The position numbers and the translations under genes are program-made. From NCBI GenBank assembly GCA_003342895.1, contig PTFA01000409.1:372001-436000 (forward strand): 64,000 nt of DNA, given 5' to 3'. Below the pieces are notes generated by a model, which saw nothing but the letters and a program-made list of their open reading frames with translations, was not told where the DNA came from and did not search any database. Source of the DNA: Casuarius casuarius (lineage: Eukaryota > Chordata > Aves > Casuariiformes > Casuariidae). Shown piece by piece: positions 14,560-27,270 of the stretch (position 1 is the stretch's first letter; each line of letters starts with the position of its first letter).

Positions 14560-15380
14560 AACCATCCTCAGAATTTTTTGACATAGGTCACAGTGTAAAA
14601 GTTATGTATTTTATCCATCTTCTGCAAGGAATAACCATCCTTCAATGATACTTAAGCTGCTCTGAGACTAGATGTTTTCTCTAACCTAGTATTAAGAATT
14701 TCTGGTGATTGAGATTCTACAGCTTCTTTAGGATTATATTTCAAGACTTAAATATTCTTACAGTTAAAAAGTTAAAAGTGCTTGCCCTAAGTTTTCTTTA
14801 TTGCATGTAAGCAGTAATTACTGTTTACCTAGTATTACTGTTTACCGAGCCAACCATGGAGAGCAATTTATCTCCCTCCTGTTCACAGGAACCTTTTGGC
14901 ATATTTGAAGACTGCTACTGTACCTTTCCTTTCTGGACTGAGGAAGTCCAGTACTTTCAGACTTTACACATACATCACGTTTTCTAAAGATCTGATTGTT
15001 TTTCTTACTCTGGTCAGGACTCTGTATTAAAACTGTTTATCTTCTCTGGCATGGTGCCCAAAATTGAACACTGTATTGCAGCTGTGGCTTCAGGCATGCC
15101 ACTGTGATTAGGTTATGGGTTACTTTGTATGATACTTTTTGTACATCATAATATGATTTTTATTTTTTCACAGCATTGTCACAATGCTGACTCGTGGTCA
15201 GTTTGTGATTCTCTATAACCTTATGCCTCTTTTCTGCAAAACTGTTGCCTTCACTGAATTTCTACAGTACGTAAATACTTTGCATTTCCCCAACTTGTCA
15301 AGATCATTTTGGGTTCTAATGCTGTCTTCCAGAGAGCTGGCAACCCTTCCCAGTGTACGATCACTTAATGATTCTTGCCA
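14560..15380 (-). mobile_element. Long ancient CR1-type LINE 3' end
   Basis: The plus strand reads as the complement of an old sauropsid CR1 3' region. Ordered landmarks are TTACAGTTAAAAAGTT near 14760, TCTCCCTCCTGTTCACAGGA near 14870, a block around GCCCAAAATTGAACACTGTA near 15056, CAGCATTGTCACAATGCTGACTC near 15172, TACTTTGCATTTCCCCAACT near 15276 and CAAGATCATTTTG near 15300. These follow the same order and spacing as the CR1 copies abundant in turtles, crocodilians and birds. The copy is about 820 bp, strongly diverged and non-coding, so the insertion is much older than the other CR1 copies here. Both boundaries are approximate. Confidence 0.7.
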
Positions 15381-15679
15381 CAGAAGACACAACTCAACGC
15401 AGCTAGGGGCTAGGACGGCCTTTTAAAATTAGTTCTGAAAAGCTTGAAGACATCACAGTTATTCAGAACGCAAACATTGCAATAAGCATTTCTTTCCCTT
15501 CTCTTCCTCCCTCAACTATCCATAGCAACATTCAGAAAGACTTAACCTGTACTGACAGGTTAATCACCTGAGAAGTAGCAGAAGTAGCTTTACTGAAATT
15601 AGCATGTGGAAAGGCGATCCCCAAAACCATCATGAAGAATAGATACAGTGGAACATTTTAGTAGTTAACAGACTTGTTA

Positions 15680-16230
15680 AGGATGTTATGGGAGCTGCTG
15701 AGTCCAGCAGACACTGGGACCTGGGAATTCCACCTTCCTGGCTGCTGAAGCACAGCTTGGTGTACTTTTAGACCTGGGAGGTCTCTCCACCCCAGGCTGA
15801 TGGACGCAGCTGCATCCTGTTTGCAGATTCAGCCAGCAGCAAGCCTGAGCACATATACCACAGAGGCACATAAACGTACACAACACACAGGACACTAAAA
15901 GGGCCGCCACACAGATCACAACAAAATGCCTTTAACAGCACCCACACAAACACCAACAGCACTCACATAAACAAGAACATAGATAGTCCAGTCCTTACCC
16001 TCCTTTCTGGCTGCTCAGGATTGACGCTCACTAGGAAAACACACCCATCCTCACTAGATTCACAAGTACACTCACATTCACGGATCTCTTGAGTATCAGC
16101 ACAGGCTCTAAGTCTGCTTCACATCCATGCCTAGACCTTAGGCCCCTTACCCAGCCACTGGCTCAGACCTTGAGTCTTCAAGGCTATACCTAAGCATTCC
16201 TTTAATGGCCTATCAATCAGCAGTTGAAGG
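15680..16230. mobile_element. Unclassified GC-richer block, probably retroelement-derived
   Basis: This block differs in composition from the AT-rich flanks. Its plus strand is rich in CA/CACA phrases (ACACAACACACAGG and similar) and ends in alternating CCTT/GGCC words such as CTTAGGCCCCTTACCCAGCC. The complement reads as G/T-rich phrases that resemble avian LTR sequence in style, but I cannot name a family or find terminal TG...CA ends. The minus-strand open frames of 64 and 77 codons in it look like composition artefacts. Confidence 0.35.
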
Positions 16231-16234
16231 GTTC

Positions 16235-19200
16235 TGGTCTTTGTTACTGTCTGTGTTACTGCCTGCTGGTTAATGCTTGTGTGCGTCTGTGTGTTTCACT
16301 TACCATGTTCCTTGTTCCTTGTTATGTCTATCATACGGAATAGTTCTTAACCAGATAACTTAATGAACCACAGCTTCTTACATTCCCACATACCCTTACA
16401 AGATTACTATTTTTAAGTCTTCCAGTGCACTTATAAAATAATTCTAAATAGTTCTAGAGTGGGGGAAATAGAGGAAAGTAAAAAAGGCTGATATTAAGAA
16501 ATGCAAAGTTATAATATATTCCATGATCATTAGTATCTTTAGCATAGATATCTTTCAAATTGCTTGCATCATACTAAGAAAATGGAGCCTTGACATCTCT
16601 GATTGGAACCATTTGGTCCTATGACAATATAAACAGTCAAACTCTAAAAAATCATACGGAACAGGTACATTTTCCATATAGGTGTTAGGAAAATACTGAG
16701 ATAACTTCTCATAGTAGCCAATAGGTCAAAAAGATCTCAGCATACTAAGAAGCTAAACAGCACAAAGCAGTTACTGAAAAACAGAAGTTAAATTAGTAAG
16801 CCAGCAACTCTAAGACACCACTGAAATCTAACTAATAAAAGAAGATTTCTATTTATGCTAAAACAAATTAGGTTAGCCTGCTGCAGTTATGCTTGCAGCA
16901 GTGATCTGCCCGTATACGTGTTCAAGATGTCTATATTTCTGGCAACATTGGTGAGATTGTAGACTAACATCAGGTTCTTCTCAAACATGATTTTAAGGTG
17001 GAAAAAGAGGACACATCCAGAGAGAACTAAACATTTGATAGCTTTATGGGAAGAGGCACTCTTTTCTTAACTGGATTGCTCATTTGTGTCCGTGTTTTGT
17101 CTGGGATACAGCCGCACAGTTCTTTCTAAGCAACAGTTACCTTTTTACTCTGTATATGTGAATTTCAGTGCCAGTTTACTTTTTCAGAAGTCTAAAGCCA
17201 CTGTTCCTCCTGAACGCAGTTCAGAGCAGGATAAATGTCTTAGGCCACAATGTGCCTAAGATCCTGCTTAACACCTAGGAAATTCAGGCTCCTTGAATAT
17301 GTAGCTTGTTGAAATGCAGAGCATGTAAAGAACCAGAGGCAAAATCTTTGCCTTGCTGAAAATCAATACTAAAACTCCTACTGACTTCAATGGAACTAAG
17401 ATCTTGCTCTAGGTATTTAGCAGTAGTAATTAGTCAGCACAAATGCTACAGTCTTTGAGATAACTTAGTTTATAGTATACCACATTAAAAACACTGCTAC
17501 AAGCATCTCAGCTCTTTAAAAAATATAGCAACAAAAATAGCAAGTATAATCATCTAGGATTTGAAAATAAACAGTATTAGATCATGTTGTCTGTCCTGTT
17601 TATTTTTCTCTTTAAAAAAAAAGACATAAAACAAAGTATACATAGCTATTTCCAAGCTATTTATTGTGTTAAAATCTTAACTTGTGGCTTAATATATATA
17701 GAATGAAAAAAATCAAATGAAAATTTAAAGGATGGAAATTGAAAATCAAATGATGCAAACTGGAATGGAAGAAATGCTGATCTCTGAGTAATTAAACAAC
17801 TTACGCTTCTTTCCAGAAGCTGTAGAAAGGCTTTCTTCAAGCACTAATATTAACACTTCAGAACTCTGGATTTGCCCCAATTCAGACAGTAGTAATTCAA
17901 AATAATCCACCTGGTCTGTTTCAAAAATGTTATATTACAGCTGGACTGACCTCTAGCGAAACTGAAAAATGGACATTAACGTAGGATAAGAGAAAGCTAA
18001 ATGAACTATCTTATCTACAGATGCAGTGAAGCATTGAAATGTAATCCATACATTTCATTTTGAGTAGACAGGCTTATCTCAGCTCTAACCTGTAAATCCA
18101 ATTGGCACGTGGTAGATTTTCTGTTCTCCATTGTTCTACATCACCATGTCAAACCTAGGGGAAAAAAAAAACATTTCAGGGGTGGTGAAAATTCATAGAA
18201 AATATCCTGTTTAACTAACTGTTTGAAATCAGTTATTTCTACAAGACAGTTATTAGCCTTCATTTTCCTTCTCTCACATTAATATAGACATGACTAACCT
18301 TAGGGATATGGCCCTTATTTACAGGCTGAAGATGAAAATGTGGAATCCAAAATTTTACAGCTGAAGTGGTGAGCTGTTGAAGCACTACTTTTCTTTAAAC
18401 ATGTTCCATTAAGTAAGAATAAAAGGTACTTTGTATCTAACTTGTTTTAACGTGGTTTATATTGGATAATATGCTTTGTATGAGTTATCATTGCTCATAT
18501 AACTTTCAGTACGGCTGGGCTATTTTAATGTTTTGTGAATGTTTCCATTAAAGTGCAGGTGAAAATGGTAAAATAAGCAGATCTGGTGCAAACTAATGGG
18601 GCCTCGGTAACTTGAAAAGTCTGATAGTGACTGAGGGAATGATAAGCCTTCTCTTCTTCAAGCTATGCAAACCCAGGTCTCTAAATGTGTTCAAATTGTT
18701 CGTTACTGATTGACATCTTATACAACTATGATGAAACAAGTCAGCTTACGTGGCTGTAAGAAAGACATTTTTCTAGAGTACTTATTTAATATATATGTTT
18801 AAAGATTTATACAGATATATAAAATTTATTTATATATAAATGCATTACATTGTATTGTATACAAATGTATACACACATACACACTTTTTTTTGCCATAGC
18901 CAAATGTGTATACAATGCTTCTAACAGTGCTTCATAACATAAATATCTCAGTCAATAAATAGTGATCTTCTAAAAGTATTACAGGAGACTTTCTTTGATT
19001 TGTGGTATACTCATTGACAATCACAGAGAAAATGCAGGTAGCAGAAGATGGCTGTGATAACTCCCAGGAGCAATTAGCTCAAATCTACCAGCATCACCAA
19101 CTCATGGTTCCTTCCCACCAAGTTTTAAAGCCTCTGATAATATCTTTAAAAGGTAACTGGTCCACAACTTTTAAGCACACTATGTACTCTTCCCACACTT

Positions 19201-20585
19201 TGAATTCTCAGTTAAAGAAATACCAGATTTTCTCATGCCTAGTAATCTTAGCCAACAAGCAGAACAACTGGATTATTTATCCATCAACTAACAGACATTC
19301 TCTTAGATTTTTTTCCTCTTTTTTCTCCATGCATGTCATGAGCACTTTATCCTTCTTTGCTACTGCTAACTGCTTTTTATGATCCAATATCATCTCTCCT
19401 CCTCTAGCACTTTTTCTCATACTTCCTTCACTTTTTTATTTCAATCTTTTTTTAAATTATGATTATTTTGCCCTCATTTCATTTCATTTCATTTCACAGT
19501 TCCTAACATGATGGGAAGAAGATGCCTGTGTATCACTTCATATGCATTTTGTTCATTTAGAATTGCAAATAAAATTTCCCACATTTCCACAATATATGGT
19601 GGCTACAGTCATGGGTTTCATCATAGCACTTCAGAGAACACATTTGCTGCTGCATACCGCTTATTTCTTTTTATGTCATTGCTCTTTCAGGGGAACCTGA
19701 ATCATTTTGAAAATGTATTTTATACCCTATATGCACCATGCATTTTCTTCCCTCTTTATAGTGACTAAGTCAATTATTTCTATTTTTACAATATATTTTA
19801 TTTATTAGTTTATTTAAAGATTTTGGATGCTAGCCAACGAATGTTAGTCCATAAGCTAGCACAGAAGCAATGAAGCCTGACGAGCTACCTCAATTTTTAT
19901 CTGCTTTGTCTCGCATTTCTTACAGAGTAGATCAAAGTCTTAGATTTGTAGCAAAATTAGAAATTCTCTGTTCTCAATATTAGGTATTTTCTTCCTCAGT
20001 AGCTCTTCTAAGTTATTTCTGTCTTCTGATAATCTACTATATCCCTCTTTCTCCACAGAAATACTGAAAATGACTTTATCCCTGATTATATATAGTTTAG
20101 AGGTTAAAATGGCAAGGTGGTAAAGATAACTTACCCTGAAAAAAGACTTGTTTCATTTGTAGTGCATGAGCATTACTCCTATTATTTTTCTCTTCTCCTT
20201 CTATTGGTCATCTTTATCGTTAACCGATTTAGCCATTTTTCCCACTTTTCTTTTTCCTGATGCATTCAGTTATAAACAGCGAGTCCTTAAAATTATTCAG
20301 ATTATACACTTTGTCATTGCCTTTCAATAGAGGCATCAAGTTGAGGCACCTAAGTTTTACAATGATTAGGTCAATAGAAGCAGCTATGTAGAAAACAAAA
20401 TTTAAATGATTGATTTAGGTGGTGACAAAAGCTTGGAGGATAATGCCTTTCTATTAATAAGCCGAGATAATTAATATGTTAGGAGCTGTATTATTAGCTT
20501 ACAATCTTTTCCTGCCTATAAAGGGAAATAAATCAGGGCTATTGCAAAAAATAATAATAAACATACGCTCTTAATGAAATTTATC
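16235..20585. other. AT-rich non-coding DNA, no gene recognised
   Basis: No gene was found. A 126-codon open frame at 19002-19382 has no recognisable motif and a random-looking composition. Around 17370-17400 the words CTGACTTCAATGGAACTAAGAT resemble very old sauropsid repeats but are too short to classify. A pentamer repeat lies at 19475-19496 and AT-dinucleotide-rich tracts at 18785-18850. Confidence 0.55.
19475..19496. repeat. (CATTT)4 microsatellite
   Basis: Four uninterrupted copies of CATTT followed by CA, embedded in a T/C-rich tract. Confidence 0.9.
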
Positions 20586-20589
20586 CGAA

Positions 20590-21160
20590 ATGTCTAGGAC
20601 TCACAGTGCAGAGCTCAGCGTCCCTCTGTTTTGCACTTGTGAGGCTGCATCTGGAGCAGTGTGTCCTGTTGCACGAGTGAGAATGATAAACTGGAGATAC
20701 TCCAGCAGATCACCAAAACGCCCATTGTCTGGAGCATGTGAAGTACAAGGAGAACCTAACAGACCCGGCTTTGCGTAGCCTGGAGAAGGCCATGGGGCAG
20801 ACAGAGGGGGCTAGCTATGGGTTAACCCCCATAATGGAGGTGCTAGAGAAGCTGGAGCCAGACTCTTTGAAAGGGGCCCAGCAAAAGGGAGGAGATGGGC
20901 AACAAGCTGCGGCAAGGGCAGGCAACTTGCACTGGCTGTAAGGAAGACTGTTTTCCCCAGGAGGGTGCTTCAGCACTGGCACAGGCTGCCCAAAGAGACT
21001 GTGGGATCCCTGTCCTTGGATGTCTTCAAAACTCCAAGGGACGAGGCCTCAAGTGACCTGAGCTAGTTTTGGAGCTGGCCCTGCTCTGAGCAGGGGGATG
21101 GACTACAGAGATCCTCCTAAGGTCCCTGCCAACTGCATCTGTTTTAGGATGCTATTATGC
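20590..21160 (+). mobile_element. CR1 LINE 3' end, copy A
   Basis: This is a 5'-truncated CR1 3' region with the sense strand on plus. Landmarks are GATAAACTGGAGATACTCCAGCAG near 20686, CATGTGAAGTACAAGGAGAAC near 20735, CACAGGCTGCCCAAAGAGAC near 20980, and GGATGGACTACAGAGATCCTCC followed by AAGGTCCCTGCCAAC, the usual CR1 3' closing phrase, near 21097-21133. The final repeat phrase is degenerate (TTTTAGGATGCT) rather than ATTCTGTG. A 62- and a 67-codon open frame inside are incidental to the element. It is about 96% identical to copy B at 31550-31995 in inverted orientation, so both belong to the same CR1 subfamily and are relatively young for this window. Confidence 0.88.
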
Positions 21161-21164
21161 CAGG

Positions 21165-24100
21165 TAGAGCCTGTTAGACATTTTCAAGACAGAAATAACC
21201 ATCTTCAATAGCTTTTATGTAAGTGAAACATTTTGGTAAATGGCCTACTTGGGTGGAGTTCATCCCATCTCATTTCAGTGTCTAGTGTCTCTGTATAATG
21301 CTGTGGAGAAAGAGTCATGTTGTTAATTTAAGCTCAATAAATCAGACCTTTACTGTCAAAGTTCCATTTTTTTTTCTTTTTTGCTGTCTAACACATTGTC
21401 CAGACCATTCCTTAATGCTTGACTTGTAGCAAAATATTTCTATCAACCAATCAACTAGTACTCCATGGGAATCCTCATCTTTATATACCTGTGAAAAGAC
21501 TGTTTACAGAGATCTTAGAGTACTACAACTAATTACCAGCACTTTGACCTTTCATATCAAATCATAAAATTTTCAGAGCTTTGAAGAAAGCACACATTAC
21601 TTTCAGTACACAAAAAAGGGGAAACTTAATTTGTCCCTACTTCACCATTAGGAAATTAGATACCAGCAGAAAAGTACTGAAGTTTAGATGTGTTTTTTTT
21701 CTAACAGGATTGTCATTACTTCCCTTTTCTTTTTATTCTTAATGAAATTCTTAATTCAAGTAATCATTCTTCAGTGAGGTTCTCTGTATGATAATGAAGC
21801 TGATTATAGGAAACTTAGATTCTTAGGCACTTTAGAGCAATAAACAATACAGAGCATCACCATATATGGGTTATTTTCTTCAGAAGACCTTAGTTACTCA
21901 GGTTAATAAAATTCTATACTTATGAAGAGTTTATATTCTATCATAAAAGAGCTCCCTGATATTATAGACTTTTAAGAAACTTTTAAATCATTGCTTCCTG
22001 TTCATATAGTCTTTGTAGCATTTTAAAATATAATCCACTGTAATGTGAAATTTGCAGTTTTCTTCCTTTTTTTGGCAGTAGAGAGGTAAAGGAAAGCTAG
22101 ATATCGTTTTAGGTGCCAGGCATCAACTTTTTCATTCTATTACAGGAGATATGTACCTTAGACTTAAGCAGATAACTATGTCAAATTAAATAGATAATTA
22201 TAAATATCTTAAATAGATAATTATACCCAATATCATACCATAAAAAGCCCAAATGTTCAACTGCTTTGACTTTAGACTTGATTAATTTCTACGTGCTTTT
22301 ACCTCACTCCTCAAAGAAAATCTGGAGTCCAGGGCAACAATTCAGAATCTCGTATCATGAAGACTCTTTGTTTTCCCAAGTATAAATGAAAAATTCGTAA
22401 CAGAATCACAACTCTTTTTCACCCAAAGTAGCATAATTTACTTGTTGGCATCACCCTTTCTACCTCTCATTATTTTTTCCTGGGTTAATTCCTTAGGTCA
22501 TAGGCTTTAGTCATGGTCTGGTCATGGAGTCTAGAGCACATCCTTTTATCATCATTTCTTATTACTACTTTATATAGTTTAGAAGCTTTGAGCACAAAAG
22601 AGTACAGGTCTAATGCATGGTCTGAACTTAAATTCAAACATCTTATATAAAAGCTACTGATATATATGTACTAGGAGCAATGATGCATATGTTATGGTTC
22701 TTGCTTAAGAAATAATTTTACATAGTTATATGTTGTCATTGATTGTAACCATGTATCTACATTAATTTTCCCTCAAATATTCTGGAACAGTTAAAGAAAA
22801 TTAAAACAGAAAGTTAAAATATTTGCCAGTGACTTTTAAATCACTCTGAATGCACACACTGTATCAGCAACGCTATGGTAAAGAGGAAGAGTGGGTTGGT
22901 TCAAAAGAGTCTGGAAGCATTTGCTATCAATAATATACTATCATACCAGAAACATGGAAAATTGTTTTTTCCAAGTTCCATATTCTACCTACTGACCAGA
23001 AGAGAATTCTTTTTTTCATATCAGATCCCACACCCAAATTGGAATTTTCCTGTTCACAGAACTTTATCAGTAGGAGGAAGTTGTATTTAAACCACATTTT
23101 TTTTAGCCTGTATAATTAGACTTTATGTAAGCACCCTTTTGGGTCAACAAGTGTCATAGCAACCCACTATATTGTTTAAACACATTGGACATATCTGATA
23201 AAGATTTCCATCTGCAGTCCACAAAATGCCAACACATACACTTGCATACAATATTTCACACGTTTGGATTTGCTCTACTCATAGCTTTTGTGACATCCAT
23301 TTCCTTAGTGATGGACTACTACAGTATTTTTTCTTAAACTGCAACATAGCTGTGAAAGAAATTTCTCAGAATATTAACACTCAATTATCTTCCATGGTAA
23401 TGTTTCACCTTCTAAAGTAATAAAACATAGCTGATCTTTTATATCAATGTGTCCTGTACAACCTCAGAAACCAAAACTGGAAGCAAATGTGGTATTTTAC
23501 CATGCACCGTCTATTTCAAATATCTTTATGAAACAACATTCAAAGAAAAAATCGCCATGACACCGAATCTCCTTTCCTTAAGAAACTGTATCATAATGTC
23601 CTTTATTGCCTCTATTAACAATGAAATATTCATCACTAACCTTTATTTATGCCTTCTTGAGATGAATGAGCGTATTTGCATTTTTCAAAAATCTTGGTTT
23701 TGATCTTAGCAACCTTGTCAGAGTTTATTGTGTTATGTTACATATGGGTCATTCATCTTGCAACGTGGGTAGGCTGTTTTCACTCTACCAGAAATTTGCA
23801 TTGTTGCTACTTAACAAAAGTTTAAGTTCTGGATGACAAGGTGTGTCACTGAGAAAGAAGAAAAAAATTAGTTGCACAGATTGGCTAGAGCTACTGAAAT
23901 TGTCTAAACTGGGAGCTGAAGAACATTTTCTAAGTCCTGGATCCATGTGTGTGTCTCCATTTCCTGTTCTTTTTTATGGGGAGGAACCCCAGGTACTCAG
24001 GCAAAATTTCGATCTTCATGTGCTCAGTGCTTTATCAGGAGACCAGGACTGAAGGAGAAGCTTCGAATTTGCCATTTCTTGCCTAAACAATGATTCACAC

Positions 24101-26005
24101 TAACCATTTTCCTTTCTGTCTTTCTGCCAGTTCTGGTGATAGCCATGCAATAAATCAGTAGCTAGTGATAAATTAAATTCATCTTGCATTTTCGGCAACT
24201 TCACTTATATTCTGCCCACTAATCCATCTCCTGCAGAGCTACTTATGCCATTTCAGACTTCCCAGCAGCTTCAAACACACATGGCAGTTTAAAAAACATG
24301 CCAGATAAATAATTTATTGTTTCCCCTCTCGACCAGCCCATATGTGATAGTAGTCTGAGGTACAGGACAGAGAATACTTTGTAATGAAGAGATTTGTAAT
24401 CATAACATGATTAAGATCTTGTGTTACTGAAAGTCTTTTGTATCCCTCAAAAATGGTAAATGGTTTACTTTTCAGTGAGGTATAAAATTATTAATTCTTA
24501 TCTTTGAAAAAAAAAGTTGTAAGAGCTCTTCATAGGTATACATATGGTCTTCAGTGATTTCCTAAGTAGTCATGCCATAACATATGTAACATATGCAGAC
24601 AGCATAATTTCCTGTTATGGTTTGTGCATTTACTTGGCATAGTGTAAGATGATCTGCAAATTTAATAATGCATCTGTCCAAATGGGATCTGACAAAGTTC
24701 TCATACCACAGTGTGTCACCACGACAAAAAAACTCACACTCAGAAAGACATTGGATTTTATTAGATTGTCTTTGAACATTACCTTGGTTTTAGTAAGAGT
24801 TTTCATTTCTCTGAAGTAAAAGAAACAGTTTCTTGGCTCACGAATACATGTAGCTATAGCTAGATTCCTTTTGGTGTTGACTTGCAGTACAGCATCAAAT
24901 GGAAAACCAGACTCCACTTGTGTGCCATTACACACCCGAGACAAGGGATGCTGACTGAACCTGTTTGTTGTGATGTAGTCTCAGAAAAGCCCGCTGGGCA
25001 GTAGTGAGGCCTCTGCCACGGAGTACATGGATTTACCCAGAGTCCTTCCTCCCTGAAGTATTCCACTATTTTCAGAAATTACTGCAGTTCCAATACAGTA
25101 TAGCTTTGATTTGCCTTTGAAAACTACCTCAAGAAGGCTAACTCGGTTAACAGTCTAGGAATTTTCCACTATGTTTTGGTTTAGTTTTCATTGGTGAAGT
25201 ATTGCTTAAATTAAACTTTGTATTTTGATTTTGATGCAATTCCTGATTCCACTTAGTAGCTTCAGGATAAATTAACAACAGATGTGGTAAAAGGCAAAGT
25301 ATCTTAACTGACAGCATGAAACTTCTACATGCTCTCACATTTCTCTTCAAAACAATTAAGGGTAAATTTTAATGCTTTATTCAGAGAGTGCCATCAATTT
25401 AATTGTAGTATTAATATACTCCCAAATTCTTCCCCCATTTCTGTTCCTTACACATTTAAGTCTCCATCTCTTCTGACTATAATTAAGGATGATTCAAGAT
25501 TAAAGTATGTTGTACCATCAATTTTAACAATACCATACAGTAAAAATGAAATCCTGTTTCAAAACAGTAAAAATACCCAGCTCACTTTTGGAACTCTTTT
25601 TCTCATTTCAGAGGGACTAGAAAGACTACTATCAAATAATCCTAGTTTTAGCAGAAAGGTTATATTGTAAAATAAAAGAAATATAGGACACTTCTTCAGC
25701 ATTAATTGCCCTTCATATTTCAGGCTGATCCAATCTTGCATATGTACTGCAGAAGCTTGAAATTCAGTAAAATTAAGATGAATACCACTGTCAGTTGTGT
25801 ACTTACTTGAAAATTGTTCAGAGTGTTGAATGTACATTTTTCTGCCCAGAAGTCACACAGATATGGATTTTTCTGGGAAACAAAACAGGTAAATGCAAAC
25901 TAAAAGAGACATTCTCTTCAATAGCACAGCATGGGAAAACAAAATCACTGTACATAGAGGAAAGAATTATCACCATCTTCTCACTTTGCATGCACACGTA
26001 CAACC
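21165..26005. other. AT-rich non-coding DNA, no gene recognised
   Basis: No gene or clear element was seen. A tandem word AAATAGATAATTATA occurs at 22188-22202 and 22211-22225. The open frames at 24630-25837 (up to 113 codons, on both strands and overlapping) show no protein motif and cancel each other as evidence. Confidence 0.55.
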
Positions 26006-26013
26006 TCTTGTAT

Positions 26014-26790
26014 GACTGCACTGGCCACAACGGCAGGGTTTGGGTAGCAGGGGCTGCCAGACGCCCGGGGCAGGAGGAGGCAGCGAGCTGCCCTGCACCG
26101 GTCGCAGCTGGTTCCAGCCGGTCTGTAACGGCTGCGAGCAGCCCCCGCGCACCACAGCAGCCCCGCCCAGAGGACCCCGTGGCGCTGGCGGCTTTAGCAG
26201 AGGGCGGGAGCCGTGGGGCAGCAGCGGGCGCCGGAGGGGGTGTGTAGGGAGGAAGGGGAGAGACCCGTTTGGAGAAATGAAGTGGGAGACGTGTGAGGGG
26301 GCGGTGTGGGGAGGGCGGCAGGAGGCGCCCTCGAGGGAGAAGATGCTCCGTGCTGAGGGGGTGCATCTCCGGGGGGCTGTGGCCCGTGGGGGGCCCAGGC
26401 TGGGGCAGAGGAGACGGGCGAGGAGCCGGGAAGAGCAGAAAGAAAAGGGAAAGAGGCCCGGCACGGCGGGGAGAAACCTCTGGGCCCTGACTTCACGTTC
26501 CTGCGCTGCCCGTCGCCTCAGCGCAGGTGCTGGGAGGGAGAAGGGAGGGAGCGTAAGGTGCGGTGGTGACAGGGGGAGCAGAGCTGAGGGTGGAGGAGGA
26601 GAGGTGTTGGGGGCAAGGGGCCCTGGGGAAGGGGGAGGAAGGGTATTTCCTTAAGTGTTTGTTTAGTTGCTTATGTTGTCTTTGTTTCCCAATGCCCATA
26701 TTACCAATTAGCCTAGATTTTTAATTGCTAATCAGTTAAATTAAGTGAAACTTGCTGATTGGAGGCTGTTTTGCCCACAACGGTAACTGG
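26014..26790 (+). repeat. Left LTR-like copy, CpG-dense
   Basis: This is the upstream of the two direct copies. I count 41 CpG dinucleotides in 26041-26600, far above the rest of the window. It carries a four-run G3 tract at 26532-26549 and a second G-run cluster at 26609-26635. The AT-rich tail 26640-26755 corresponds to the R/U5-side AT-rich tail of the right copy. The 150-204 codon open frames across it on several frames follow from high GC content (few stops) and are not genes. Boundaries are estimated from where similarity to the right copy fades. Confidence 0.65.
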
Positions 26791-27270
26791 TGGAGGACGC
26801 AGGCAGCAGCGCCTGGCCTGGGGTTGCAGCACTTGCCGTGAGGGTGAAGCTCCGGTGGCGGCCTTGGTTCTGGTGTTGGGACTTTGTGGTGGTGTGCTGT
26901 GGTGGAGGTGGTGCGCCCGCTGTGTACGGGGGGTCGGTGCGGGCAGTGCATAAATGGGGGAAACGGGCAGTCTGAGGGGAGCTGGGGGAGCTCTTGCTGG
27001 ATGGGCAGGTGATGGGGATGAACTGGGCCAAGTGCTGCTCCTAGCCCTGAGAGCCTGGAGCCAGAGCTGTCTCCCCATGCGGGATCGAAGAGCAGCAGCC
27101 CAGGGGCTGCCGAGGGGTTGTGGTGGCTGTGACACCCTGGGACCGGTGCTGCTGTGCTGGGGTGTGCCCGGGGCTCGCTGTGGGCTTTGGATGGACTGGG
27201 GCTGCTCAGTAGAGCTGGGCTGACGGTCTCTGTCGGAGTAATGAGCCGCTGACGTGTTAGCGAGTGCTCA
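26040..27270. promoter_or_regulatory. CpG island over left LTR and adjoining DNA
   Basis: CpG density is high through the left LTR (41 in 560 bp) and continues, less densely, into the internal sequence (about 24 in 26761-27300). Elsewhere CpG is rare. In vertebrates such a pattern normally marks DNA unmethylated in the germline, most often a promoter. No TATA box, initiator or downstream coding exon was identified, so promoter activity and its direction are inference. GC-biased conversion or a recent insertion could also explain it. Confidence 0.45.
26532..26549 (+). repeat. G-quadruplex motif in left LTR
   Basis: GGGAGGGAGAAGGGAGGG has four runs of three G with loops of 1, 4 and 1 nt. The equivalent place in the right LTR keeps a four-run G3 tract (28714-28730). 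Confidence 0.7.

Noticed and set aside
17360..17410. CTGACTTCAATGGAACTAAG phrase resembling ancient sauropsid repeats
   Set aside because: Too short to assign to a family or set ends.
20738..20941. 67-codon frame found almost identically at 31767-31970 on the opposite strand, at first looking like a duplicated gene
   Set aside because: Both frames lie inside inverted copies of a CR1 LINE 3' end, so the shared peptide reflects repeat identity and not a conserved gene.
26040..26654. 204-codon open frame and overlapping long frames (100-186 codons) on both strands through 25.8-27.3 kb
   Set aside because: They lie in CpG- and G-rich LTR sequence where stop codons are rare by composition, occur in many frames at once, and are low-complexity (G/R/A or P/S/L rich) with no domain.
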